From Ruminococcaceae bacterium BL-4 (lineage in GTDB: Bacteria; Bacillota; Clostridia; Oscillospirales; Acutalibacteraceae), in NCBI GenBank assembly GCA_902809935.1, contig LR778134.1, forward strand, positions 2,232,001 through 2,296,000: a stretch of 64,000 bases of DNA. The letters run 5' to 3'. How positions within the stretch are numbered: the stretch's first letter is position 1; each line of letters opens with the position of its first letter. The position numbers were made by a program, and so were the translations under genes. Shown here piece by piece: positions 16,347-23,677 of the stretch. A model generated the notes under the pieces. It did no database searches. It saw nothing but the letters and a program-made list of their open reading frames with translations, and was not told where the DNA came from.

Positions 16347-17942
16347 GTGAGCAATTATAAAGCAGAAATTAAAAAGAGACGTACTTTTGCAATTATTTCG
16401 CATCCGGATGCAGGTAAAACAACGCTGACAGAAAAATTGCTTTTGTACGGAGGCGCAATTCAACAGGCAGGTATGGTAAAAGGAAAACGCCATATGCGTC
16501 ATGCCGTATCCGATTGGATGGAAATTGAAAAGCAGCGCGGAATTTCCGTGACCTCTTCTGTAATGCAGTTCGAATATCACGACTACTGCATTAATATTTT
16601 GGATACGCCGGGGCATCAGGACTTTTCCGAGGATACCTACCGTACGCTGATGGCTGCCGACAGCGCCGTAATGGTCATTGACGCCGGCAAAGGCGTTGAA
16701 AAGCAAACCCGAAAGCTATTCAAGGTCTGTACGCTGCGCCATATTCCGATTTTCACTTTTATCAATAAAATGGATCGAGACGCCCGCAGCCCTTATGATT
16801 TAATGGATGAAATCGAGAGGGAGCTTGGGATTAAAACTTATTCCGTCAACTGGCCGATTGGCTCAGGAAAAGAGTTTAAGGGCGTTTATGACAGAGCAAG
16901 CCGAAAAATTTTAACTTTTACTGCAGAAGAAACTGCAAACGGTGCCCATCAGGTAGCAGAATCAGCCAGTGACCTGACTGATTCCCGGTTAAAAGATCTT
17001 CTAGGCGAAAGTCTGCTTTCTACACTTCAGGATGATGTGGAACTTCTGGATGGTGCAGGTGAAGAATTTTCACTGGATGACGTCCGGGCAGGAAAGCTTT
17101 CCCCTGTGTTTTTCGGTTCCGCTCTGACAAATTTCGGCGTTGAACCTTTTCTGCAGGAATTTTTAAAGATGACGACACCGCCCCTTCCGCGAGAAGCCGA
17201 TATTGGTCTTGTAGACCCCATGGACGACCATTTTTCTGCTTTTGTGTTTAAAATTCAGGCAAACATGAATAAAGCACATCGGGACCGCATCGCATTTATG
17301 CGGATTTGTTCCGGCGAATTTGACCGCGGTATGGAAGTTTATCATGTACAGGGAGATCGTAAGATGAAGCTGATGGCTCCCCAGCAGCTGATGGCAGAAC
17401 AAAGAGAAGTGATCGACCACGCCTATGCCGGCGATATTATCGGCGTTTTTGACCCAGGCGTCTTTTCAATCGGTGACACGCTCTGCACATCCGCTAAAAA
17501 ATTATGTTTTGGCGGAATTCCGACCTTTGCTCCGGAGCATTTTGCCAGAGTTTCTCCTAAAGACACCATGAAACGCAAACAATTTGTAAAAGGAATCGCT
17601 CAAATTGCGCAGGAAGGTGCTATTCAGGTTTTCCAGGAACTTAACGGCAGCATGGAAGAAGTCATCGTCGGCGTAGTGGGTGTTTTGCAGTTTGACGTAT
17701 TAGAGTATCGTCTGGAGAACGAATACAAGGTAGATATTTATATGGAAAATCTACCCTATGAATATATTCGTTGGATTGACGATGATGAGTTGGATCCCAA
17801 AACGCTGGATCTCACCAGTGATACTAGAAGGATTCAGGATCTAAAAGGGCATCATCTGCTTTTGTTTTCCAGTGAATGGAATATTCGCTGGGCAAATGAA
17901 CACAACAAAGGACTTTCCCTCAGCGAATTTGGAAAAGCTTAA
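16347..17942 (+). CDS. prfC: peptide chain release factor 3
   Basis: Translational GTPase that removes RF1/RF2 from the ribosome after termination. G1 S-H-P-D-A-G-K-T-T (about residues 18-26), effector region R-G-I-S-V-T-S, G3 D-T-P-G-H and G4 N-K-M-D are intact; domain II and the RF3 C-terminal domain follow. 531 aa, standard. The start is GTG at 16347, eight bases after GGAGG; the overlapping ATG two bases upstream reads straight into TGA. Own promoter and terminator make it a single-gene unit. Confidence 0.96.
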   Translation: MSNYKAEIKKRRTFAIISHPDAGKTTLTEKLLLYGGAIQQAGMVKGKRHMRHAVSDWMEIEKQRGISVTSSVMQFEYHDYCINILDTPGHQDFSEDTYRTLMAADSAVMVIDAGKGVEKQTRKLFKVCTLRHIPIFTFINKMDRDARSPYDLMDEIERELGIKTYSVNWPIGSGKEFKGVYDRASRKILTFTAEETANGAHQVAESASDLTDSRLKDLLGESLLSTLQDDVELLDGAGEEFSLDDVRAGKLSPVFFGSALTNFGVEPFLQEFLKMTTPPLPREADIGLVDPMDDHFSAFVFKIQANMNKAHRDRIAFMRICSGEFDRGMEVYHVQGDRKMKLMAPQQLMAEQREVIDHAYAGDIIGVFDPGVFSIGDTLCTSAKKLCFGGIPTFAPEHFARVSPKDTMKRKQFVKGIAQIAQEGAIQVFQELNGSMEEVIVGVVGVLQFDVLEYRLENEYKVDIYMENLPYEYIRWIDDDELDPKTLDLTSDTRRIQDLKGHHLLLFSSEWNIRWANEHNKGLSLSEFGKA

Positions 17943-17951
17943 TTTTTTGAG

Positions 17952-17996
17952 AGAGCAGCTTATTTCTTTTTTAAAAAAGAAGAGCTGCTCTTTTTT
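17952..17996 (+). terminator. terminator of prfC
   Basis: AGAGCAGCT (17952-17960) pairs with AGCTGCTCT (17983-17991), and an A/T-rich inner arm (TTCTTTTTTAAAAAAGAA) lengthens the stem; six T follow. Confidence 0.85.
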
Positions 17997-18131
17997 GATT
18001 TAAAAAGCGACTTGATACAAAATATTTGAAAGTTTTTGAATTTTTGCTCTGCTATTTTGTTTTTATTTGAAATCTGATAAGATAAGGACATTCTAAAATG
18101 AAATGGATCAAATGGCAGGAGGAAAAATGAA

Positions 18132-18308
18132 ATGATTATTTTAAAGCCAGACAATGCAGGCTGTTATGCAACAGAGGAACCAGATTTGCTGCAAGGCTCC
18201 AATATTGGTCCCGCCTATGATCACTCCAAAGAGTATCCTCATTCTATTGGAGATATTGAACGGTATGACCGAATTTGTCCAGAATTAAGCTCTCCCCGGT
18301 TTTCCTAA
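18132..18308 (+). CDS. 58-aa hypothetical protein of unknown family
   Basis: A short frame with good coding signs: CAGGAGGA ribosome site 9 nt upstream of ATG 18132, a clean stop at 18306-18308, and a strong hairpin 16 nt later. The product is polar and acidic with no transmembrane segment or signal peptide. It contains two Cys (C11, C50), several Tyr and Pro, and a mid-section G-P-A-Y-D-H-S-K-E-Y. I do not recognise it. A nearer ATG at 18127 is followed by TGA after one codon. It is separated from prfC by a terminator, so it needs its own promoter, and I see no convincing one. It could be a real small protein or a chance frame. Confidence 0.45.
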   Translation: MIILKPDNAGCYATEEPDLLQGSNIGPAYDHSKEYPHSIGDIERYDRICPELSSPRFS

Positions 18309-18324
18309 AATAAAAAGCATATAA

Positions 18325-18363
18325 AGAAGCGTCCATTCTGATTTAGAATGGACGCTTCTTTGT
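18325..18363 (+). terminator. strong hairpin terminator after the 58-aa frame
   Basis: A 15-bp perfect stem (AGAAGCGTCCATTCT at 18325-18339 and its complement at 18345-18359) with a 5-nt loop, followed by TTTG. The T run is short, so termination may be partial. Confidence 0.7.
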
Positions 18364-18493
18364 GGCATTTCTGCCACCGCACCTACCTTATTCCCCCAAC
18401 CAAATAAGATAAACCGCTCCCGCCACACGAAAGTGACAGTATGTAAAGGCGAAAATTTTATCTGCTTAACATGCGGATTATCGCCGAAAAAAC
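18364..18493. other. unassigned 130-bp segment
   Basis: Between the hairpin at 18345-18359 and the Lrp stop there is no gene I can support. It opens with a small perfect hairpin (GTGGCA-TTTC-TGCCAC, 18362-18377) and continues with C-rich sequence on the plus strand. On the minus strand a frame without stop runs through it, reading W-R-E-R-F-I-L-F-G-W-G-N in part, but has no ribosome site. It could be a decayed gene end, a small repeat or a structured RNA. Confidence 0.3.
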
Positions 18494-18964
18494 TTACGAA
18501 TGACTTTTATCAGCATTTTCTAATGTGAGATGAACCCCACGAGACTCCACTGGTGTAGAAAAAACGATCTGTGTAGAAGTGGAACCGAATTTTTGCAGCT
18601 GACCAATAAAAGTATCCAGTTCTGAGGTGCTCGGATATGCCACTTTAATCAGCATAGAGTAATCACCAGTTACACAATCACATTCCAGCACATTTGGACA
18701 TGCACCAATAAAAGGATAAAATTCCGGCTTTTGAGAAGGACTCATTTCCAGATTAATATAGGCTTTGATATGATAGCCTAGTTTAATGGGATCAACAACT
18801 GCTCGATATCCTTTTATGATCCCTTGCTTTTCTAATTTTTCAATTCTTGCAGAAATTGCAGGAGCAGAAAGAAACACTTTTTTAGTCAAAGACTTTACCG
18901 GGATTCGTGCATCCTCCTGCAAAGATTCTAACAGAGTAACATCAATCTTATCCAAATTCATCAT
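18494..18964 (-). CDS. Lrp/AsnC family transcriptional regulator
   Basis: 156-aa feast/famine regulator: N-terminal winged helix-turn-helix (about residues 3-52, with I-P-V-K-S-L-T-K-K-V and A-P-A-I-S-A-R-I-E-K-L) and a C-terminal RAM/AsnC ligand domain with V-L-E-C-D-C-V-T-G-D-Y. It should bind an amino acid and control metabolic genes. The start is ATG 18964 or the adjacent ATG 18961; the ribosome site (GAATTGAG) is poor and an upstream TTG (18994) is not better. Its mRNA leader carries a terminator-like hairpin. The target genes are unknown; the nearby opp operon is a possibility only. Confidence 0.9.
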   Translation of the reverse strand: MMNLDKIDVTLLESLQEDARIPVKSLTKKVFLSAPAISARIEKLEKQGIIKGYRAVVDPIKLGYHIKAYINLEMSPSQKPEFYPFIGACPNVLECDCVTGDYSMLIKVAYPSTSELDTFIGQLQKFGSTSTQIVFSTPVESRGVHLTLENADKSHS

Positions 18965-19000
18965 CTCAATTCTATGAAAGCTTATTTCCCGCAATAGAAA

Positions 19001-19030
19001 AGGACACGTGCCCCTTGTGGCACGCGTCCT
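19001..19030 (-). promoter_or_regulatory. leader hairpin of the Lrp gene, possible attenuator
   Basis: Reverse strand: AGGACGCGTGCC, loop ACAAGG, GGCACGTGTCCT, then TTTTC. A 12-bp stem with one mismatch, between the promoter and the coding start. An overlapping small stem (CACGC/GCGTG) just 5' of it cannot form at the same time, so two exclusive folds exist. Confidence 0.5.
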
Positions 19031-19044
19031 TGCGTGATACTTAT

Positions 19045-19073
19045 ATTATGTAACAACTTTCTTTAAAAAGCAA
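19045..19073 (-). promoter_or_regulatory. sigma-A promoter of the Lrp gene
   Basis: Reverse strand: TTGCTT (19073-19068), 17-nt spacer, CATAAT (19050-19045). Gives a leader of about 75 nt that includes the hairpin at 19001-19030. Confidence 0.6.
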
Positions 19074-19128
19074 GTCTTTTTTGAAATTTTTCTTTATTTT
19101 GTTTCATAAAGAATAAATTTTTCATCAG

Positions 19129-19416
19129 TCAGTAAAATTCCTGTTTTAAAAATTCTGCATTTTCTTGTGCATTAGACGCCAGTTCCAACTTTTTCTTTCG
19201 TGGCATTTGTTTAATCTCACACTCACGCTGCATTGCTTCTCTGCGACTCGAAAAGCATTCCTGATAGACAAGTTTTACCGGTCTCCGAGTCCGCGTATAT
19301 TTGGCTCCTTTTCCGTCCTGATGCGTTTTTACACGAGCTGATAAATTATTTGTCCACCCAGTATAAAGAGTCCCGTCTGCACAAAGGAGGATATAAGTCC
19401 AGTTCTTTTCTTCCAT
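19129..19416 (-). CDS. GIY-YIG nuclease family protein (YhbQ/YazA-like)
   Basis: 95-aa stand-alone GIY-YIG domain. The two short motifs appear as W-T-Y-I-L-L and L-Y-T-G-W-T, the conserved Arg as L-S-A-R-V-K-T-H, and the Glu region as R-E-C-E-I-K-Q. Members are linked with DNA repair or nuclease activity, but the physiological role is unsettled. Start is ATG 19416 after AGAGGGGA; an upstream start at 19443 has no site. Monocistronic, lying between the Lrp gene and the opp terminator. Confidence 0.88.
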   Translation of the reverse strand: MEEKNWTYILLCADGTLYTGWTNNLSARVKTHQDGKGAKYTRTRRPVKLVYQECFSSRREAMQRECEIKQMPRKKKLELASNAQENAEFLKQEFY

Positions 19417-19585
19417 AAATTTCCCCTCTTGTTTTTGACGCATGAATTTTTATAATGACTTTCTAGAATTTGATTCATTCACTTTTATAGAAATGATGAT
19501 TTCTTCATTTCATCAGTTTTGAATTTTATTTTTAAAATCCATCAGTTTCTATCTTTGTTTCATTATAAAACATTTTCAATGCAAA

Positions 19586-19625
19586 GTCAAAAAAGCCAGT
19601 GTTCTCTTTACGAGAAACACTGGCT
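19586..19625 (-). terminator. terminator of the opp operon
   Basis: Stem AGCCAGTGTT (19594-19603) with AACACTGGCT (19616-19625), extended inward by CTC/GAG with one bulge. On the reverse strand it is followed by TTTTTTG. It lies 35 nt past the oppF stop. Confidence 0.85.
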
Positions 19626-19660
19626 GAAGGGCAAAAGAAGAAAAAGGAGCTTTTTAAGCT

Positions 19661-20644
19661 TTACGAATTCTGATCATCAAAACGATGACATGCAACCCAA
19701 TGATTTGGCTGTACCATTCGAAGTTCCGGTGTAACCGAATCACACCCATCTACCTTTTCAAAGCAGCGACTACAAAAGCGGCAGCCTGCAGGCGGATCGA
19801 TCGGGCTCGGAACATCTCCTTGTAAAATAATACGCTTCCGGCGTGTTTTCGGATTCACCGAAGGAATCGCAGAAAGCAGCGCTTTCGTATAGGGATTGAG
19901 CGGATTTGCATATAATTCATGCTTTGGCGCTATCTCCATCAATTTTCCAAGATACATAACGCCCACCCGATCACTGATATGTTTTACAACATTTAATCCA
20001 TGAGCTATAAACAGATAGGTCAGCCCAAACTCATCTTTCAGATCATCCAAAAGATTTAAGACCTGTGCCTGAATGGACACATCCAAAGCAGAAACCGGTT
20101 CATCACAAACAATCAATTTCGGCTGAACTGCCAAAGCACGGGCAATTCCCACACGCTGCCGCTGACCACCGGAAAATTCATGCGGATAACGGTTGCGCAT
20201 ATGATTTGCCAATCCGACACAGTTAAGCAAATAGGTCACTCTGTTCTCAACTTCATTATTCGGAAGTAAATGATTAATTCGAATCGGCTCTGCAATAATA
20301 TCCCCTACCGTCATACGAGGATTCAAAGAAGCGTATGGATCCTGAAAAATCAACTGAATGTCCTTGCAGTATTCCCGACGCTCCCTTGGTTTCATTGCGG
20401 TCAATTCTTTTCCTTCAAAAAAGATCTTTCCTTCGGAAGGCGTATAAAGATTTACCAGCATTTTTCCAATTGTCGTCTTTCCACAACCGGACTCTCCTAC
20501 CAAACCGAAAGCTTCCCCTTTATGGATCTGAAAAGAAACATCGTCAACAGCTTTCAGTACCGAAGTAGGACGCCCAAAGAAGTTGGTATCGACAACAAAC
20601 CGCTTAGAAAGATGCTGTACATCAATCAAGACTTCATCTGTCAT
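19661..20644 (-). CDS. oppF: oligopeptide ABC transporter ATP-binding protein OppF
   Basis: Second ATPase of the peptide importer. Walker A G-E-S-G-C-G-K-T-T, signature F-S-G-G-Q-R-Q-R, Walker B L-I-V-C-D-E-P and switch-His region F-I-A-H-G-L are present. The C-terminal oligo_HPY extension carries a Cys cluster (C-R-F-C-S-R-C ... C), reported in Opp/Dpp ATPases as a possible Fe-S site. 327 aa. Start overlaps the oppD stop (ATGA). The Gly in the switch region replaces the more usual Asp-Leu (H-D-L), as is common in OppF. Last gene of oppABCDF. Confidence 0.93.
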   Translation of the reverse strand: MTDEVLIDVQHLSKRFVVDTNFFGRPTSVLKAVDDVSFQIHKGEAFGLVGESGCGKTTIGKMLVNLYTPSEGKIFFEGKELTAMKPRERREYCKDIQLIFQDPYASLNPRMTVGDIIAEPIRINHLLPNNEVENRVTYLLNCVGLANHMRNRYPHEFSGGQRQRVGIARALAVQPKLIVCDEPVSALDVSIQAQVLNLLDDLKDEFGLTYLFIAHGLNVVKHISDRVGVMYLGKLMEIAPKHELYANPLNPYTKALLSAIPSVNPKTRRKRIILQGDVPSPIDPPAGCRFCSRCFEKVDGCDSVTPELRMVQPNHWVACHRFDDQNS

Positions 20645-21618
20645 GCTTGCGCCTCCTCTTTCTGATCATACAGGAAACAGCGCACCTTACGTCCATTCAT
20701 TTCCTGAAGCTCCGGCATTTCTTTTCGACAGCGCTCCATACAGCGCTCACAACGGTCACTAAACGGGCAGCCGGAAGGCATATGCAGTGGATTCGGAACC
20801 ATTCCTTTGATCATATAAAGCGGCTCTTTGCTCTCATCTTCCAATCTCGGAATCGACTTGAGCAATCCAAGCGTATATGGATGCAGCGGCTTTTCAAACA
20901 ATTCTTTTACCCCGGCTTCTTCCACAACTTGGCCGCAGTACATGACAAGCACACGATCAGCAGTTTCAGAAACCACACCGAGGTCATGCGTAATCAAAAG
21001 CACCGCCATATGGAATTTATCCCGCATCTGTTTGAGCAAATCCAGGATCTGCGCCTGAATGGTTACATCCAAAGCCGTTGTAGGTTCGTCAGCAATCAGC
21101 AACTCCGGATCGCAGGAAAGTGCCATTGCAATCATCACTCTCTGACGCATACCACCGCTCATCTGATGCGGATAATCGTTAAAACGTTCTGCCGGACTTG
21201 GGATTCCTACAACCTCCAGCATCTTAATCGCACGTTTTTTGGCCTCTTCTTTGGAGATTTTCATATGCGTCAAAACGCTCTCTGTAATCTGATCTCCTAC
21301 TCGGTACACCGGATTCAAACTCGTCATCGGCTCCTGAAAAATCATGCTGATTTTATCTCCGCGGATTTTCTGCATTTCTTTTTGAGAAAGCTTCAAAAGA
21401 TCCTGTCCGTTATAAATAATTTCACCGGCAGCAATTTCGCCAGGGCTTCTAATCAATCCCATAATTGACAAAGAGGAAACGCTCTTTCCAGAGCCGGATT
21501 CTCCAACGATGGCGAGAATTTCTCCCTGATCCACCTGATAACTTATGTTATTGACCGCTTTGACCGTGCCGCGTTTCATATGAAATTCCGTCACTAAGTT
21601 TTTTACTTCTAGCAGCAT
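20641..21618 (-). CDS. oppD: oligopeptide ABC transporter ATP-binding protein OppD
   Basis: First ATPase of the importer. Walker A G-E-S-G-S-G-K-S, signature M-S-G-G-M-R-Q-R, Walker B L-I-A-D-E-P and I-T-H-D-L are intact. The C-terminal extension has a Cys-rich end (C-P-F-S-D-R-C-x2-C-x3-C). 325 aa with ATG 21618, seven bases after GAGG; GTG at 21624 is an alternative. It lies 10 nt after oppC. Confidence 0.93.
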   Translation of the reverse strand: MLLEVKNLVTEFHMKRGTVKAVNNISYQVDQGEILAIVGESGSGKSVSSLSIMGLIRSPGEIAAGEIIYNGQDLLKLSQKEMQKIRGDKISMIFQEPMTSLNPVYRVGDQITESVLTHMKISKEEAKKRAIKMLEVVGIPSPAERFNDYPHQMSGGMRQRVMIAMALSCDPELLIADEPTTALDVTIQAQILDLLKQMRDKFHMAVLLITHDLGVVSETADRVLVMYCGQVVEEAGVKELFEKPLHPYTLGLLKSIPRLEDESKEPLYMIKGMVPNPLHMPSGCPFSDRCERCMERCRKEMPELQEMNGRKVRCFLYDQKEEAQA

Positions 21619-21627
21619 TGTCACGCC

Positions 21628-22536
21628 TCAATTCTTTCTGGATTTCGGATCAAGTGCATCCCTAAGGCCATCTCCAAGCAGGTTAAATGCAAGCACGGTA
21701 ATCGTGATCGCAAGGCCCGGAAAAATCAGCATATAAGGAAACTGCAAGATCATTCCGCGAGCTCTTCCCAGCATATCGCCCCATTCTGCCAAAGGAGGCT
21801 GCACGCCTAAGCCCAAAAAGCCCAAGGCAGCTGTATCCAGCACCGCAGAAGAAATCCCCAAAGTTGCACGAACAACAATGGAAGAAGTTACATTCGGTAA
21901 AATATGACGAAAAATAATTCGTCCATCCTTATCACCAATTACACGGGCCGCCTGCACATAATCATTTTCTTTTACAGAAAGGATCTGACTGCGGACAATT
22001 CGCGCATACTCCGGAATGGAAACCAGCCCGATTGCGATAACAGCCTTATCAATTCCTTTTCCTAAAGCAGCCATAAATGCGATTGCCAGCAGGATAGAAG
22101 GAATACTCAGCATGATGTCCATAAAGCGCATGATGACCGTATCAACTTTTCCGCCTCGATAACCAGCAATTGATCCTAATACAACACCGATCACTAAGCT
22201 GATCGTAACAGCTGCCAAACCAACAGAAAGGCTGATCTGCGTTCCTACCAGGATACGTGCAAAAATATCACGGCCATTCTGGTCTGTTCCACAGATATGC
22301 GCCGGACTCGGCCACAGTTTTGCCTGTGAAAGGTCTTGATCATAAGGATCGTACGGCAAAATTTTAGGAAAGATCGCTGTCGTTACCGCAATCAATACTA
22401 AAACAACAATTACAAAAAGGCTGATCATCGCTGCGCGGTTCTCTTTCAGAGAATCCCACATACTACGCCACAAGGATTCTGGCTTTTCAAGGATCTCCGT
22501 AGAAGCGGCCGCTTCAGAAGTTCGTCGTTTTTTCAT
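21628..22536 (-). CDS. oppC: oligopeptide ABC transporter permease OppC
   Basis: Membrane permease of the OppC/DppC type: N-terminal cytoplasmic tail with a Lys/Arg-rich start, first helix about residues 37-60, an extracytoplasmic segment with C-G-T-D-Q-N-G-R-D-I-F-A-R, then five helices and the EAA coupling loop (A-A-R-V-I-G-D-K-D-G-R-I-I-F-R-H-I-L-P-N). 302 aa from ATG 22536, nine bases after GAAGG; the upstream TTG at 22545 is less likely. Starts 5 nt after the oppB stop. Confidence 0.92.
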   Translation of the reverse strand: MKKRRTSEAAASTEILEKPESLWRSMWDSLKENRAAMISLFVIVVLVLIAVTTAIFPKILPYDPYDQDLSQAKLWPSPAHICGTDQNGRDIFARILVGTQISLSVGLAAVTISLVIGVVLGSIAGYRGGKVDTVIMRFMDIMLSIPSILLAIAFMAALGKGIDKAVIAIGLVSIPEYARIVRSQILSVKENDYVQAARVIGDKDGRIIFRHILPNVTSSIVVRATLGISSAVLDTAALGFLGLGVQPPLAEWGDMLGRARGMILQFPYMLIFPGLAITITVLAFNLLGDGLRDALDPKSRKN

Positions 22537-22541
22537 CGCGA

Positions 22542-23558
22542 TCAACCTTCTTTCTTTGCGTACTTGATGCGCGGATCCAAGAATGCATAGATGATATCAA
22601 CCACCAAATTCAGCAAAACAAAGATCACTGCTATCAACAGAACAACTCCCTGAACAACCGGGAAGTCTGATTTTAAAATACATTCGACCGTATATTTTCC
22701 AATACCAGGCCATGCAAACACTGTCTCTGTCAAAACAGCACCGCCAAGAAGGCTGCCAAACTGCAGTCCGATTACTGTCGTAACCGGAATCATCGCATTG
22801 CGCAGAGCATGATGCTGCACCACACGCCCTCTTGTCAGGCCTTTGGCTTCGGCAGTACGTATGTAATCTTGGTCTAATGTTTCCAGCATACTGGAACGGG
22901 TCATACGAGTAATAATAGCCATCGAATAAAGGCTCAACGCAACTGTCGGCAAAATCAAATGCTGCAAAGCGTTGCCAAAGGCTTCAAAGTCGCCGGAAAA
23001 CAAGGTATCAATCAGATAAAGCCCTGTTCCTCCAACCGGCTGAAGCATTGGATCGATTCGTCCGCTGCTCGGCAAAAGATGCCAGGTACCGGAAAAAAGA
23101 ATAATCATCAGCATGCCGGACCAAAAGATCGGCATAGAGACACCAATCAGTGCCAAAATCATACTGGCATGATCTGCAAGTGAATTTTTCTTAACACTGC
23201 TAATGACTCCAAGCAGGATTCCAAAAAGAGAAGCAAGAATAATTGCACAAATTGCCAGTTCAACAGTTGCAGGAAAACGAGAAGCAATTTCCTGCGTTAC
23301 AGGAGAATGTGTATAATAGGAAGTTCCTAGATCTCCACGAAGCGCATCGGTAAGAAAATTCCAGTATTGAAGCCAGATGGGATCATTCAAGCCATTTTCC
23401 TGGCGCCATGCCTGCATCGCAGCCGGAGTTGCATGCTGTCCAAGCACAACACCTGCCGGATCCGGCGAAAAGACACGCATAATCAGAAAAACGATAATGG
23501 AAACACCCAAAAGGACCGGAATCAGCTGCAAAATGCGTTTTACAGTATATTTAAACAA
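22542..23558 (-). CDS. oppB: oligopeptide ABC transporter permease OppB
   Basis: Membrane permease of the OppB/DppB type with six helices; the EAA loop is around T-A-E-A-K-G-L-T-R-G-R-V-V-Q-H-H-A-L-R-N. The likely start is TTG at 23558, giving M-F-K-Y-T-V-K-R-I-L-Q-L-I-P, the classic permease N-terminus, behind GGAAAGGA. Reading frames reaching back to 23645 would pass through the oppA-oppB stem-loop. 338 aa. It is separated from oppA by 119 nt. Confidence 0.91.
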   Translation of the reverse strand: MFKYTVKRILQLIPVLLGVSIIVFLIMRVFSPDPAGVVLGQHATPAAMQAWRQENGLNDPIWLQYWNFLTDALRGDLGTSYYTHSPVTQEIASRFPATVELAICAIILASLFGILLGVISSVKKNSLADHASMILALIGVSMPIFWSGMLMIILFSGTWHLLPSSGRIDPMLQPVGGTGLYLIDTLFSGDFEAFGNALQHLILPTVALSLYSMAIITRMTRSSMLETLDQDYIRTAEAKGLTRGRVVQHHALRNAMIPVTTVIGLQFGSLLGGAVLTETVFAWPGIGKYTVECILKSDFPVVQGVVLLIAVIFVLLNLVVDIIYAFLDPRIKYAKKEG

Positions 23559-23601
23559 GCTGTATACGTCCTTTCCTTCTTTTTCCAAATAGTAACCAAT
23601 A

Positions 23602-23657
23602 TAAACGCATTGCCGGAAGCTATCACTGCCGACAGCTTCCGGCAAACACTGCGTTTA
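23602..23657 (-). promoter_or_regulatory. oppA-oppB intercistronic stem-loop
   Basis: Inner arms GCCGGAAGCT (23612-23621) and AGCTTCCGGC (23634-23643); outer arms TAAACGCA (23602-23609) and TGCGTTTA (23650-23657). No T run follows on the reverse strand, so it is more likely an mRNA-stabilising or processing element that favours oppA over the permeases than a terminator. Confidence 0.7.
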
Positions 23658-23677
23658 TAAAATGCAGCCGACTCTAC

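Noticed and set aside
18961-19075. T-box leader ahead of the Lrp gene
   Set aside because: The leader is about 75 nt, much shorter than a T-box, with no specifier loop or the conserved T-box sequence.
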